The notes below the pieces were generated by a model, which was not told the origin of the DNA, searched no databases, and worked only from the letters and a program-made list of their open reading frames with translations. Below are positions 27,070 to 35,469 of a DNA stretch of 64,000 bases, one piece after another. Positions within the stretch are counted from its first letter, which is position 1; each line of letters begins with the position of its first letter. The position numbers and the translations under genes were made by a program. The DNA comes from NORP309 sp964352735 (GTDB lineage Bacteria; Pseudomonadota; Gammaproteobacteria; Xanthomonadales; Marinicellaceae), in contig CAYGTC010000006.1 in the NCBI GenBank assembly GCA_964352735.1, positions 1 through 64,000 of the forward strand. The letters are read 5' to 3'.

Positions 27070-28034
27070 GAATGGCAAGAATGAAAAAACAGCGGGAGAA
27101 AGGGATTGCTTTATTTATGGCATTGCTGGTGGTGACCATAGCCACATTATTGGCAACTGAAATGTGGTTTAATAATGAGTTGGATGTCGCAAGATCTCAC
27201 AACAATCGTTCGGCTTTTCAAGCCAATCATTATGCTAAAGGTATGGTGTTGTGGGCAGCAGATGTGCTGCGGCAGGATTTTGAGAATGATTCGACTTATG
27301 ATAATCGATCAGATGTTTGGAATAGTCCCATAGCCGGCGTCACTTTACCCGATGCAACATTATCTGGGCAATTATCAGATGTTGATGGCAAGTATAATCT
27401 GAATAATTTGGTCATCAATGGTCAAATTGATGACCAGCATTATGATTACTTTAAAAGGATTATATTCAATTTAGAGTTAGAGGCTTCAATTGCTGATAAA
27501 ATAATAGATTGGATGGATCAAGATCAAGTACCCAGGCCAATGGGAGTAGAGGATAATTATTATCTGGCTCGCTCACCAAGTTATAGAACTGCTGGCCAAC
27601 ATTTCTCGCACATTTCTGAATTAAAATTGGTAGATGGTATCAATGAAACAATCTATCAGCGTTTAAAAAATCATGTGACAGTATTGCCGCTGATCGGAGA
27701 GGTTCCTACAAAGTTAAACATCAATACAGCATCGACGCTATTGTTATTATCCTTGGATCAACGTATTAAGAGAAAAGAAGCTTTGGTTCTCTATAAGGAC
27801 GGTTATGCGACTTATAAAAGTTTGAATGATTTTTTTATAGAGCCTGCGATTAAAATCTATCACCTTGAGAACCCTGAATTTCAAATGTCAAGGCTGATTT
27901 CCACCACAAGTCAATGGTTTCAGGCTGAAGTGGTGGTTGAAATGGAAGAAGTTGTGTTTAAGCAATATGCCATGCTCCATCGTTTGTCATCAAATTCCAT
28001 TGTTAAACAATGGTCAAAAACTCCTTTCTTGTAA
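27066..28034 (+). CDS. gspK: Type II secretion minor pseudopilin GspK
   Basis: A 322-residue protein with a short Gly-Ile-Ala-Leu start of the membrane helix (EKGIALFMALLVV). GspK lacks the usual Glu5, and so does this protein. The large globular domain has the insert with SDVDGKYNLNNL, IIDWMDQDQ and KLNINTAS, all GspK hallmarks. It caps the pseudopilus. The transcript appears to end here. No gspC, D, E, F, L or M gene follows; the next gene is convergent. Confidence 0.92.
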   Translation: MRMARMKKQREKGIALFMALLVVTIATLLATEMWFNNELDVARSHNNRSAFQANHYAKGMVLWAADVLRQDFENDSTYDNRSDVWNSPIAGVTLPDATLSGQLSDVDGKYNLNNLVINGQIDDQHYDYFKRIIFNLELEASIADKIIDWMDQDQVPRPMGVEDNYYLARSPSYRTAGQHFSHISELKLVDGINETIYQRLKNHVTVLPLIGEVPTKLNINTASTLLLLSLDQRIKRKEALVLYKDGYATYKSLNDFFIEPAIKIYHLENPEFQMSRLISTTSQWFQAEVVVEMEEVVFKQYAMLHRLSSNSIVKQWSKTPFL

Positions 28035-28040
28035 TTGTTA

Positions 28041-28724
28041 TCACCCTTTGATTAAGCTTGAATAATATAAAAAAGTTGCTACATTGTTGAGTAGATGAGC
28101 GGAGATGGCTGGAATGATACTTCTCGACTTTTGGGTGATGAAATAATAAATCATTGATGCGAAAAACAACGGGATAAACTGAACAAAATCAAAATGAATG
28201 ATGGCAAAGATCATTGATAAAATTAAGGCACTCCAAAATGCTGATAGGTGGGCTTTTAAACCCTCAAATAAAATGCCTCTGAATAACATTTCTTCAATGA
28301 TAGGTGTGAGTACAGCTGTACTCAAAAATACCATCAGCATACTCGATTGTTGTGAATGCCATTGTTGAGCTATATGAAGCATATCGGTGTGCATAACAGT
28401 AGTTTGAAAATAATAATCTCCTAGCCAAATCACCACTGCAAATAGAATAGCCAATAGTATAAATTTAAATTCAGTTTTATGAAATCCTAGAGTTGCATGA
28501 ATGGTATTAATATGTGTGCTTTTTGATATGATTGCACCACCGATCAACATGGTGGTATATATCATGAACAAAATTAAATAACTGCTGTAGGGTAATAATT
28601 CGGGGGAAAAATTGTATAGATACCAAAGAATTAACCACCCAAAGCTGAATAATATGATTAAAATAACTATCGAGTGATAAATGTTGAATTTTGACATCTG
28701 CAAGAATGTAAAAGTATTTGTCAA
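28041..28724 (-). CDS. CPBP family intramembrane metalloprotease
   Basis: A 227-residue membrane protein with about six to eight hydrophobic segments. It carries the CPBP (Abi) signature EEMLFRGILFEGL, with downstream histidines in FAIIHFDFVQF and the closing HLLNN motif. These EEXXXR and HXXXN residues form the zinc site in Rce1/CPBP proteases. The target is unknown. It is convergent to gspK with a 6-base gap. A pair of inverted repeats lies immediately upstream of its start. Confidence 0.88.
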   Translation of the reverse strand: MTNTFTFLQMSKFNIYHSIVILIILFSFGWLILWYLYNFSPELLPYSSYLILFMIYTTMLIGGAIISKSTHINTIHATLGFHKTEFKFILLAILFAVVIWLGDYYFQTTVMHTDMLHIAQQWHSQQSSMLMVFLSTAVLTPIIEEMLFRGILFEGLKAHLSAFWSALILSMIFAIIHFDFVQFIPLFFASMIYYFITQKSRSIIPAISAHLLNNVATFLYYSSLIKG

Positions 28725-28725
28725 A

Positions 28726-28797
28726 AGTAAGGCCAGGTAAACCTGACCTTACTCAATATTCCAGTAGATGTGTGTTTGTGGGATGGGTCATCTACTG
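28726..28797. repeat. Two adjacent intergenic inverted repeats
   Basis: The first hairpin (28726-28753) has 13-base arms starting AGTAAGGCCAGGT with one mismatch and a 2-base gap. The second (28762-28797) has 9-base arms CAGTAGATG and CATCTACTG around an 18-base spacer. They lie between divergent genes, 2 bases from the CPBP start. They could be a REP/BIME-type unit or regulatory structures; neither has a convincing terminator T-run. Confidence 0.55.
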
Positions 28798-28872
28798 AAA
28801 CAAAGTTTTGAAATCGTATAACCCAAAGATTTCACATAATACTGACCCCATTATAGCGTTTATTGTTTAAGT

Positions 28873-29505
28873 TTGTATGATTATTTGCAAAAAATTGCGA
28901 CCATTTTGAAACGACAATGTCTTATAAATAGAAAAAATTATTATAAATGGGTAAAAGTGAGTCATTTTAATCTGAAAATTGATGAAGTAACATTCAAGTC
29001 AGCTTGTAAAAACAATACAGCTGCTCAAAAAGTTATTTATGAAACTTTTTCAACGCCTGTCTATAATATGATTTTTAGAATGACACATTCTCAAAGTGAT
29101 GCATTAGACATAGTACAAGATGTTTTCATAAAAGTTTTCACCAAAATCCATCAGAATAAATCATGTGACTTACTGGGTTTTTGGATAAGAAAGATTGCCT
29201 TAAATACAACACTGACATTTATTAAGAAGAATGCTCAGCTGATTACAAATGTTGATTTTAAAGAAAACTCGGTTGATAAAGACATTAATGAAACGCGATC
29301 CAGTCTTGAGTATGCATTGGGTAAATTGTCCAATGTGTCCAGAAGCATATTGTGGATGTATGAAGTAGAGGGTTTGAGTCACCAAGAAATAGCAGATTTG
29401 TATGGAAAAACAGTGAGTTATTCAAAATCGCATTTGTCAAGAGCAAAAAAGGTGGCGCAAAAATATTTAAAACAAAAGTGTGGCGGTTATGAAGCAAGAA
29501 AATAA
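28873..29505 (+). CDS. ECF-type RNA polymerase sigma factor
   Basis: Up to 210 residues. Region 2 is AAQKVIYETF through ALDIVQDVFIKVF (promoter -10 melting), and region 4 is SNVSRSILWMYEVEGLSHQE with a helix-turn-helix for the -35. No region 3 or 1.1 is present, so it is ECF. The start is uncertain: TTG at 28873 gives the full length, while GTG at 28957 begins VSHFN just before region 2 and is about as likely. It is followed, with a short overlap, by a membrane-anchored protein that fits an anti-sigma factor, and then by an exported PDZ protein. Confidence 0.88.
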   Translation: MYDYLQKIATILKRQCLINRKNYYKWVKVSHFNLKIDEVTFKSACKNNTAAQKVIYETFSTPVYNMIFRMTHSQSDALDIVQDVFIKVFTKIHQNKSCDLLGFWIRKIALNTTLTFIKKNAQLITNVDFKENSVDKDINETRSSLEYALGKLSNVSRSILWMYEVEGLSHQEIADLYGKTVSYSKSHLSRAKKVAQKYLKQKCGGYEARK

Positions 29506-29989
29506 AGTGATGAGCGAACTAAACCAAAAATTAAATGACATGCCTCAATTAAAGATGCCAGAGGATAGATTTGCAGAAATTCAAAGGTCTTTGGGTAACA
29601 GTAAATTTGTTAAAAAATACCAAATCATATCCTACACTTCATTGTTGGCAGTTTTCATGTTGGTTGTGGCATTGTTTACACAAAAAAGTAACATCGATCA
29701 AAAGGATTTATTGATTGAAACCCTAGTGAAAAGAACCATGCAACTTGAACAGTTGTTAATTGCCGAGGCGCCTAATTATTCAATGCCTGGTTCAAAAATC
29801 ACAGAAAGAATTGTCAATATGGAACAATACATAGCCAAGCTTGATGAAGATATACGCAGTATCAGTGACAAGCAGCGTAAGTCTGAATTGATGGCAACTA
29901 AGCTCGATATTTTAGGTCATTTGGTATTGCTGCAGCGAAAAATTAATCAAAAACCAGATTATCTGAGAGTAAAACCTTACATTATTTAG
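29489..29989 (+). CDS. Single-span membrane protein, probable anti-sigma factor
   Basis: A 166-residue protein. A 44-residue cytoplasmic, charged N-terminus is followed by one membrane span (about 45-64) and a coiled-coil-like periplasmic part (about 70-160) rich in Glu, Leu, Ile and Lys. I recognise no zinc-binding anti-sigma motif. The anti-sigma call rests on topology and position: it overlaps the ECF gene by 17 bases and precedes a PDZ protein. Alternative starts exist at 29480 and 29510. A role other than sigma control cannot be excluded. Confidence 0.6.
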   Translation: MKQENKVMSELNQKLNDMPQLKMPEDRFAEIQRSLGNSKFVKKYQIISYTSLLAVFMLVVALFTQKSNIDQKDLLIETLVKRTMQLEQLLIAEAPNYSMPGSKITERIVNMEQYIAKLDEDIRSISDKQRKSELMATKLDILGHLVLLQRKINQKPDYLRVKPYII

Positions 29990-30004
29990 TACACAGGTGA
30001 AATT

Positions 30005-31456
30005 ATGAAAAACAATACATTAATAACGGCTGCATTATTGTCAGTTGTGGCGGTCAGTTCAGTTAATGCAAGACCGCATCCCGATCATCATGAAAAAGCT
30101 GTAAAAGTCGTGGTGAAAACTGATGAGGCTAAAAGCATAAACCACATTAATATCGATGGGGATTCCATAGATATTGAAGCTTTAAAAGCCTTTGTTGAAA
30201 ATTACAAAAATAGCGAAAATGCAAAGAACCATAAAAAAGACATCAAAATAATCATAAATGATGATGAGTCAAGTACAGCATCTCATAAAACAATAAAAAT
30301 GGTGAAACATGATGAACATCACCACAGTGGTAAAAAAGACCATGAAAATGTTGAGGTCTTTATTGAGCGTGATGGAGATGAGGTCACAGAAAAAGTCATT
30401 GTTAACGGCAAAGAGTTAACAAAAGATGAATTACTCAAATTTAAGTCAAGTGGAAAAATGAAAGTACTGCATCTTGATAAAGGTGTAAAAGGTCAACATC
30501 AAAAGAAAATGGTGTTTATTAATTCTGGTGACCAAAACAATGAAGTTGATATTGATGTTATCGTTGATCAATTAAGCGATCTGGATAACATTGATGGAAA
30601 AAAAGTAATTGTGAAAACACTCAATGGTCATGAAAATCATCACCATGGAAAAATGAAGCATGTTTTTAAAAAACAATTCAGTCAAAAAAGTGATAAAGGA
30701 GCCAGTTTAGGCTTCATGACTAATGTGAAAAAAGATGGCTGGCATTTGGTTAAAATCATTGATAACAGTGGAGCAGCAGATGCAGGTATTAAGGTAGGAG
30801 ATGTAATCAAAACAATTGCAGATGTTGATTTATCAGCTGTTACGGGGGCGGAAAATGTCAATGTAGAGGTTTTGCCACAGTTTGATCATGGTGATATTGT
30901 TGACGTGATTGTAGAGCGTGATGGTCAAACTTTGGAATTCAATGTTGAAGCGCGTGACCTTGATGACAGTTCGTTTGCTTTTAATTGGAATCACGATGGT
31001 GATGATCAAGAGTTTTTTAAATGGGTAGATAACTCAGATGACCATGAGTTGTTAAGTAAGATAAAAGTGATGGTCTTTGATGACGACGACTATGACTTTA
31101 AATTGATTGAAGATGACATCAATATGATTTTTCCTAAAGACCTCTCGGATATGAATATTTTTATTTCTGATGGTTCAAGCACTTCGAAACTGCTTGGCAA
31201 TAATCATGAAATGAGTTCATTAAGCAAAGGATTGTCTCAATACTTTCATACATCAGGCGGTGTATTGGTGCTTCATGTTGATAAAAGTAATGTGTTTTCT
31301 CTCAAAGATGGAGATGTGATCAAATCTGTTAATGATCACAAGGTCAATTCACCAAAGGAAGTGGTCAAAGCGTTAGTATTGGCTGAAGATCAAAAGTTGA
31401 TTGAGTTATCTGTGGTCAGAAATAAAATCAGTAAAAAATTAAAATATCAAAAATAA
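30005..31456 (+). CDS. Exported PDZ-domain protein, His/Lys/Asp-rich
   Basis: A 483-residue protein with a signal peptide (about 1-22, ending SVNA). A low-complexity His/Lys/Asp/Glu-rich region (about 23-215, with clusters such as HDEHHHSGKKDHE) follows. A PDZ domain (about 230-315) has GASLGFMTNV, AADAGIKVGDVI and DGQTLEF. A second PDZ-like C-terminal region (about 415-480) has LHVDKSNVFSLKDGDVIKSV. There is no protease triad. The His/Asp-rich part could bind metal ions. Operon position with the sigma and anti-sigma genes suggests an envelope-signal component. A strong terminator follows. Confidence 0.82.
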   Translation: MKNNTLITAALLSVVAVSSVNARPHPDHHEKAVKVVVKTDEAKSINHINIDGDSIDIEALKAFVENYKNSENAKNHKKDIKIIINDDESSTASHKTIKMVKHDEHHHSGKKDHENVEVFIERDGDEVTEKVIVNGKELTKDELLKFKSSGKMKVLHLDKGVKGQHQKKMVFINSGDQNNEVDIDVIVDQLSDLDNIDGKKVIVKTLNGHENHHHGKMKHVFKKQFSQKSDKGASLGFMTNVKKDGWHLVKIIDNSGAADAGIKVGDVIKTIADVDLSAVTGAENVNVEVLPQFDHGDIVDVIVERDGQTLEFNVEARDLDDSSFAFNWNHDGDDQEFFKWVDNSDDHELLSKIKVMVFDDDDYDFKLIEDDINMIFPKDLSDMNIFISDGSSTSKLLGNNHEMSSLSKGLSQYFHTSGGVLVLHVDKSNVFSLKDGDVIKSVNDHKVNSPKEVVKALVLAEDQKLIELSVVRNKISKKLKYQK

Positions 31457-31490
31457 CTTGCAATACAATCTTCATAAAGATAATATACGC

Positions 31491-31526
31491 AACCTCGAAA
31501 TGCACAGTGTTATTTCGAGGTTTTTT
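31491..31526 (+). terminator. Rho-independent terminator after PDZ gene
   Basis: Perfect 11-bp arms AACCTCGAAAT and ATTTCGAGGTT enclose a 10-base loop, followed by a T-run of six. It ends the sigma/anti-sigma/PDZ transcript 28 bases before the tRNA gene. Confidence 0.88.
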
Positions 31527-31554
31527 AAATGCAAATAAAAGGATATTATGTGTA

Positions 31555-31629
31555 GGGCTCGTAGCTCAGGGGGAGAGCACCTCGTTGACATCGAGGGGGT
31601 CGGCAGTTCGATCCTGCCCGAGCCCACCA
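31555..31629 (+). tRNA. tRNA-Val (GAC anticodon)
   Basis: A complete cloverleaf. Acceptor GGGCTCG pairs with CGAGCCC; the D-arm is GCTC/GAGC; the anticodon stem is CCTCG/CGAGG with loop TTGACAT (anticodon GAC, valine GUC/GUU); the T-arm is GGCAG/CTGCC with loop TTCGATC. The 3' CCA is encoded. It is a standard 75-nt tRNA standing alone between operons. Confidence 0.97.
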
Positions 31630-31710
31630 ATCTAAGTTTCTGATATTATTCATAATTATTACATTCTACATAATCCTGTATTTGTACGTTTTGTCATATC
31701 TGGAACTGAC

Positions 31711-31890
31711 ATGAACTACAATACTTCATCTGCTACTATTTGTATTTTATCTAAAAATCTAACTATAAACCTCCCCTATGAAATTTTGAGCGGTCGAAAA
31801 GTTATTGCTTGGATTTTCTATAACCCTATCTTTTTGATTCTGATCATTTTCATTTACACATCATTTAACAGAAAAAAGTTGTGTTCGTGA
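31711..31890 (+). CDS. Possible small membrane protein (59 codons)
   Basis: An open frame of 59 codons with GGAA six bases before its ATG. Its C-terminal half is a single hydrophobic helix (IFYNPIFLILIIFIYTS) ending in a basic tail, like a small tail-anchored membrane protein. It is the only notable content in the 380-base gap between the tRNA and ovoA. No homology is recognised. It could be chance, since the DNA is AT-rich. Confidence 0.3.
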   Translation: MNYNTSSATICILSKNLTINLPYEILSGRKVIAWIFYNPIFLILIIFIYTSFNRKKLCS

Positions 31891-32010
31891 CGTGCTTTCA
31901 CATTTTTTTTGCGTTTGATTGTTAGAATGTGGTAATTTTTTTCGACCATTCAATGCAATTGAAAAACATGTATAATGGTCTCTAACATTCTTAACTACAA
32001 TTTAATTTAT

Positions 32011-34113
32011 ATGAGAGTATCACATACCCTTGATATAGGTTCAGGTGAACCGGATCAAAAAAGACAAGAAATCAAAGCTTATTTTAATGAAACCTATGAT
32101 TTATATGAAAAACTTTTCGAAGTAATAGATGATGACCAAGGGTATTATTTGAATGCCGATAGGCTAAGACACCCATTAATTTTTTATTTTGGACACACGG
32201 CTACTTTTTTCGTTAATAAATTGCGCGTTGCTAAAATAATCAAAGACAGAGTCGATCCACATATAGAATCTATGATGGCAATCGGTGTCGACGAAATGTC
32301 TTGGGATGATCTGGATGAAAACAATTATGATTGGGCAGCAGTCCAGGAAGTTAAAAATTACCGCGATCGAGTCCGTGCACTTGTTAATGAATTGATAGAT
32401 GATTTACCATTAACTCTGCCCATAGCTTGGGAAGATCCATTTTGGATCATTATGATGGGTATTGAGCATGAGAAAATTCACTTAGAGACGTCCTCAGTAT
32501 TGATAAGACAATTGCCAATTAAGGTGCTCAAGAATCATGAGGATTTTTTGATTTTTGAAGATTTTGGCGCTCAAGCACCTGAAAACCGTTTGATACCTAT
32601 TGAAGACGGTACTGTAAGACAAGGCAAAGATAAAGACTCAGAAACTTATGGATGGGACAATGAATATGGATTGAAAATTACTGATGTTGCTTCGTTTAAA
32701 GCCAGTCAATACTTGGTCAGCAACCAAGAATATTTGGCCTTTGTAGAAGATGGCGGTTATGAAGTAGAACAATGGTGGACAGAAGAGGGCTGGAAATGGC
32801 TGCAATTTAAGAAAGCAGAACATCCAATTTTTTGGCATAAATCTGATGCGGGTTATCAGTACAGAACAATGTCAAAACTTATTGATATGCCATGGAGTTG
32901 GCCTGTAGATGTCAACTACCTTGAAGCAAAGGCATTTTGTAATTGGATGAGTGCTAAAACCGGTAAAAAACTGCGCTTACCAACAGAGCCAGAATATTAT
33001 CGCATTTATGACGAGCATTTTGATGAACAAGCCTTTAAATCGCACCAGTTAGACGCTAATGTTAACCTCAGTGTATGTGCATCATCGTGCCCTGTGAATA
33101 CATTTGCTCACGGTGACTTTTATGATGTCGTGGGTAATGTTTGGCAGTGGAGTGAATCTGCCATAGATGGTTTGAAAGGTTTTAAGGTACACCCTTCATA
33201 TGATGATTTTTCCGTGCCAACATTTGATGGAAAACACAATTTAATGAAAGGTGGGAGCTGGATTTCAACTGGTAATGAACTCTTGAAAGAGTCTAGATAC
33301 GCTTTTAGGCGTCACTTTTTTCAACATGCAGGTTTCAGATATGTGGAATCAGACTCATTGGTAGATACTGGGTTTAATATGTATGAAACGGATTCATTGA
33401 TCTCTCAATATTTAGAGTTTCATTATGGTAAAAACTATTTTAATGTGCCTAATTTTCCAAAGAGTTGTATTGAAAAAATTGAACCATTCCTTGCAGATAT
33501 TTCGACTAAACGAGCGCTTGATATAGGTTGTGCAGTGGGCAGGAGCAGTTTTGAGATGGCCAGATACTTTGATCATGTCGATGCTCTGGATTTTTCTACA
33601 AGATTTATTCTCAATGCCATTAATCTGCAAAAACAAGGAAAAATAAGGTATTTGGTTGATGATGAGGGAGACTTGACTTCATTAAAAGAATTCAGATTAT
33701 CAGATTTGGATTTGGGAGAGCGGGCCAATAATGTTGAATTTGCTCAAGGTGATGCTTGTAATTTGAAAGAAAAATTCACAAATTATGATGCCATTTTTGC
33801 AGGTAACTTAATAGATAGGCTTTATGAGCCCTCAGCCTTCTTAAATGATATGACTCATCGTTTGAACACAGGTGGTTTATTGATGATTACTTCGCCTTAT
33901 ACATGGTTAGAGGAATATACCAGCAAAGAAAATTGGTTGGGTGGTAAGAAGATTAATGGTGAAATATTTACTACTTTGGATGGCCTGCATGAATATCTAG
34001 ATGCCAATTTTGAATTGGCTGTGGCGCCTATGAATGTTCCGTTTGTGATCAGAGAAACAAGAAGGAAATTTCAAATGACCATTGCTCAAATGACCATTTG
34101 GAGAAAAAAATAA
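32011..34113 (+). CDS. ovoA: 5-histidylcysteine sulfoxide synthase / methyltransferase
   Basis: A 700-residue, three-domain OvoA. The N-terminal DinB-like domain has the iron ligands H153, H157 and E159 in HEKIHLE. A formylglycine-generating-enzyme-like fold lies at about 200-440 (VGNVWQWSES, MKGGSWIST, FRRHFFQHAGFR). The C-terminal SAM methyltransferase (about 495-700) opens with ALDIGCAVGRSSFEMAR. The enzyme joins cysteine to histidine C5 with oxygen and later N-methylates 5-thiohistidine to ovothiol A. Length is normal. ATG at 32011 fits the family start; an ATG at 31975 would add 12 residues. A probable ovoB follows 213 bases later. Confidence 0.93.
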   Translation: MRVSHTLDIGSGEPDQKRQEIKAYFNETYDLYEKLFEVIDDDQGYYLNADRLRHPLIFYFGHTATFFVNKLRVAKIIKDRVDPHIESMMAIGVDEMSWDDLDENNYDWAAVQEVKNYRDRVRALVNELIDDLPLTLPIAWEDPFWIIMMGIEHEKIHLETSSVLIRQLPIKVLKNHEDFLIFEDFGAQAPENRLIPIEDGTVRQGKDKDSETYGWDNEYGLKITDVASFKASQYLVSNQEYLAFVEDGGYEVEQWWTEEGWKWLQFKKAEHPIFWHKSDAGYQYRTMSKLIDMPWSWPVDVNYLEAKAFCNWMSAKTGKKLRLPTEPEYYRIYDEHFDEQAFKSHQLDANVNLSVCASSCPVNTFAHGDFYDVVGNVWQWSESAIDGLKGFKVHPSYDDFSVPTFDGKHNLMKGGSWISTGNELLKESRYAFRRHFFQHAGFRYVESDSLVDTGFNMYETDSLISQYLEFHYGKNYFNVPNFPKSCIEKIEPFLADISTKRALDIGCAVGRSSFEMARYFDHVDALDFSTRFILNAINLQKQGKIRYLVDDEGDLTSLKEFRLSDLDLGERANNVEFAQGDACNLKEKFTNYDAIFAGNLIDRLYEPSAFLNDMTHRLNTGGLLMITSPYTWLEEYTSKENWLGGKKINGEIFTTLDGLHEYLDANFELAVAPMNVPFVIRETRRKFQMTIAQMTIWRKK

Positions 34114-34326
34114 ATAAAACTCACAGAAGTGCCATTATATAATGAAAAGTAATATCCAAATCTGACAAAAATTAACAGATGATTGTATTGGGCTTTATGA
34201 ATACTACTTAAGATATGTATTTATGAGCCCAATAATTTAATCTGGTTCGATTTTTTGGCAAGCTGTCACAAGTGTTGGATAGGCTTTATGGTTCTTTTAA
34301 TCAATAAATGAGGAGAGACTTTACAT

Positions 34327-35469
34327 ATGAATCATAGTTTTCCTGAAATGAAAATGGCAAAATTTTCAACATCATATCGCTCTCAATCTTTGCAAGCCAT
34401 GCATGCAACCAATCCTGAGCCATTTTCTCAAATTGAACTTGAACAAGTTCTGGATAGGCCTTTCTCCAGTATATTACAAAACATTAATTTGGGCTTTAAT
34501 GCAGATGAAGGTGCAAAAAAGTTAAGAGGTTTATTGGCAAAAAACTTATATGAAAGTATCAACCCAGATGAGGTGATCACTCATGCTGGAGGACAAGAGG
34601 CTTTGTTTTGTGCTTTTAATGCTGTATTGAAAGCCGATGACAAAGTATTGATTGTAGCGCCAGTCTATGATGCGTTAGCGAGTATACCTGATAATATTGG
34701 TTGCCAAGTTGACCATATTCATTTAAATCAAAAAACAGATTGGCAATTGGACTTGGATGAACTGGAGAGGCGCTTTAAAAAAGGCTATCAAATGTTCGTG
34801 ATTAACTTTCCGCACAACCCTACAGGGGCATTGATCAATAAAATTGAGTTGAATGCCATTATCAAGCTATGTCAAAAGTATAATGTTTGGTTGTTATCAG
34901 ATGAAGTATTCCGTGGTTTGGAACATTCAAAAAATGATAGATTGCCCGCAGTTGCAGATCTATATGATAAGGGCATCAGTATTGGTGTTATTTCTAAAGC
35001 TTTCGCTGTGCCAGGATTGAGGGTTGGTTGGCTTGTCTGTAAAAATCAACAATTAATAAAAAAAGTGCTTTCGATTAAAGGTTACATTTCAATTTGTAAC
35101 AGTCAAGTTGATGAGGCTCTGACATCTGAAGTCATATATTGTCATGAGAAAGTACTTGAACGCAACTTAAGTATTATTAGGAAAAACAAAGATTTACTAA
35201 AAAATATTAGCTCTATTTGTGATTACGATTTGCGAATATTTATACCCAGTGCAGGGTGTTGTTGTTTTGCAGAAATTATCAATGGTGAAAATGTTCAAAA
35301 AGGCCCTTCATCAGAAGGTTTAGTTAACAGTTTGGCGACTAATTACCGCTATTTTTTACACCCTTCATCAGTATTTACCACTGAAATTCAAGGCGTGAGG
35401 ATGGGCTTTGGCAGTCGGTTGTTTAAAGGTTTTGCTGAACACTTTATTCATAAAGAAAAATTATTATGA
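34327..35469 (+). CDS. PLP-dependent aminotransferase-fold enzyme, probable OvoB sulfoxide lyase
   Basis: A 380-residue fold-type I PLP protein. The cofactor lysine K224 is in SKAFAVPGLRVGW, NFPHNPTG supports PLP binding, and a C-terminal Arg in RMGFGSR is the carboxylate contact. By sequence it is a class I/II aminotransferase. OvoB, which cleaves the OvoA sulfoxide to 5-thiohistidine, belongs to this fold and is encoded beside ovoA in some bacteria, so position strongly suggests that role. It has its own 213-base leader, so it may have a separate promoter. It overlaps the next gene by 4 bases. Confidence 0.8.
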   Translation: MNHSFPEMKMAKFSTSYRSQSLQAMHATNPEPFSQIELEQVLDRPFSSILQNINLGFNADEGAKKLRGLLAKNLYESINPDEVITHAGGQEALFCAFNAVLKADDKVLIVAPVYDALASIPDNIGCQVDHIHLNQKTDWQLDLDELERRFKKGYQMFVINFPHNPTGALINKIELNAIIKLCQKYNVWLLSDEVFRGLEHSKNDRLPAVADLYDKGISIGVISKAFAVPGLRVGWLVCKNQQLIKKVLSIKGYISICNSQVDEALTSEVIYCHEKVLERNLSIIRKNKDLLKNISSICDYDLRIFIPSAGCCCFAEIINGENVQKGPSSEGLVNSLATNYRYFLHPSSVFTTEIQGVRMGFGSRLFKGFAEHFIHKEKLL

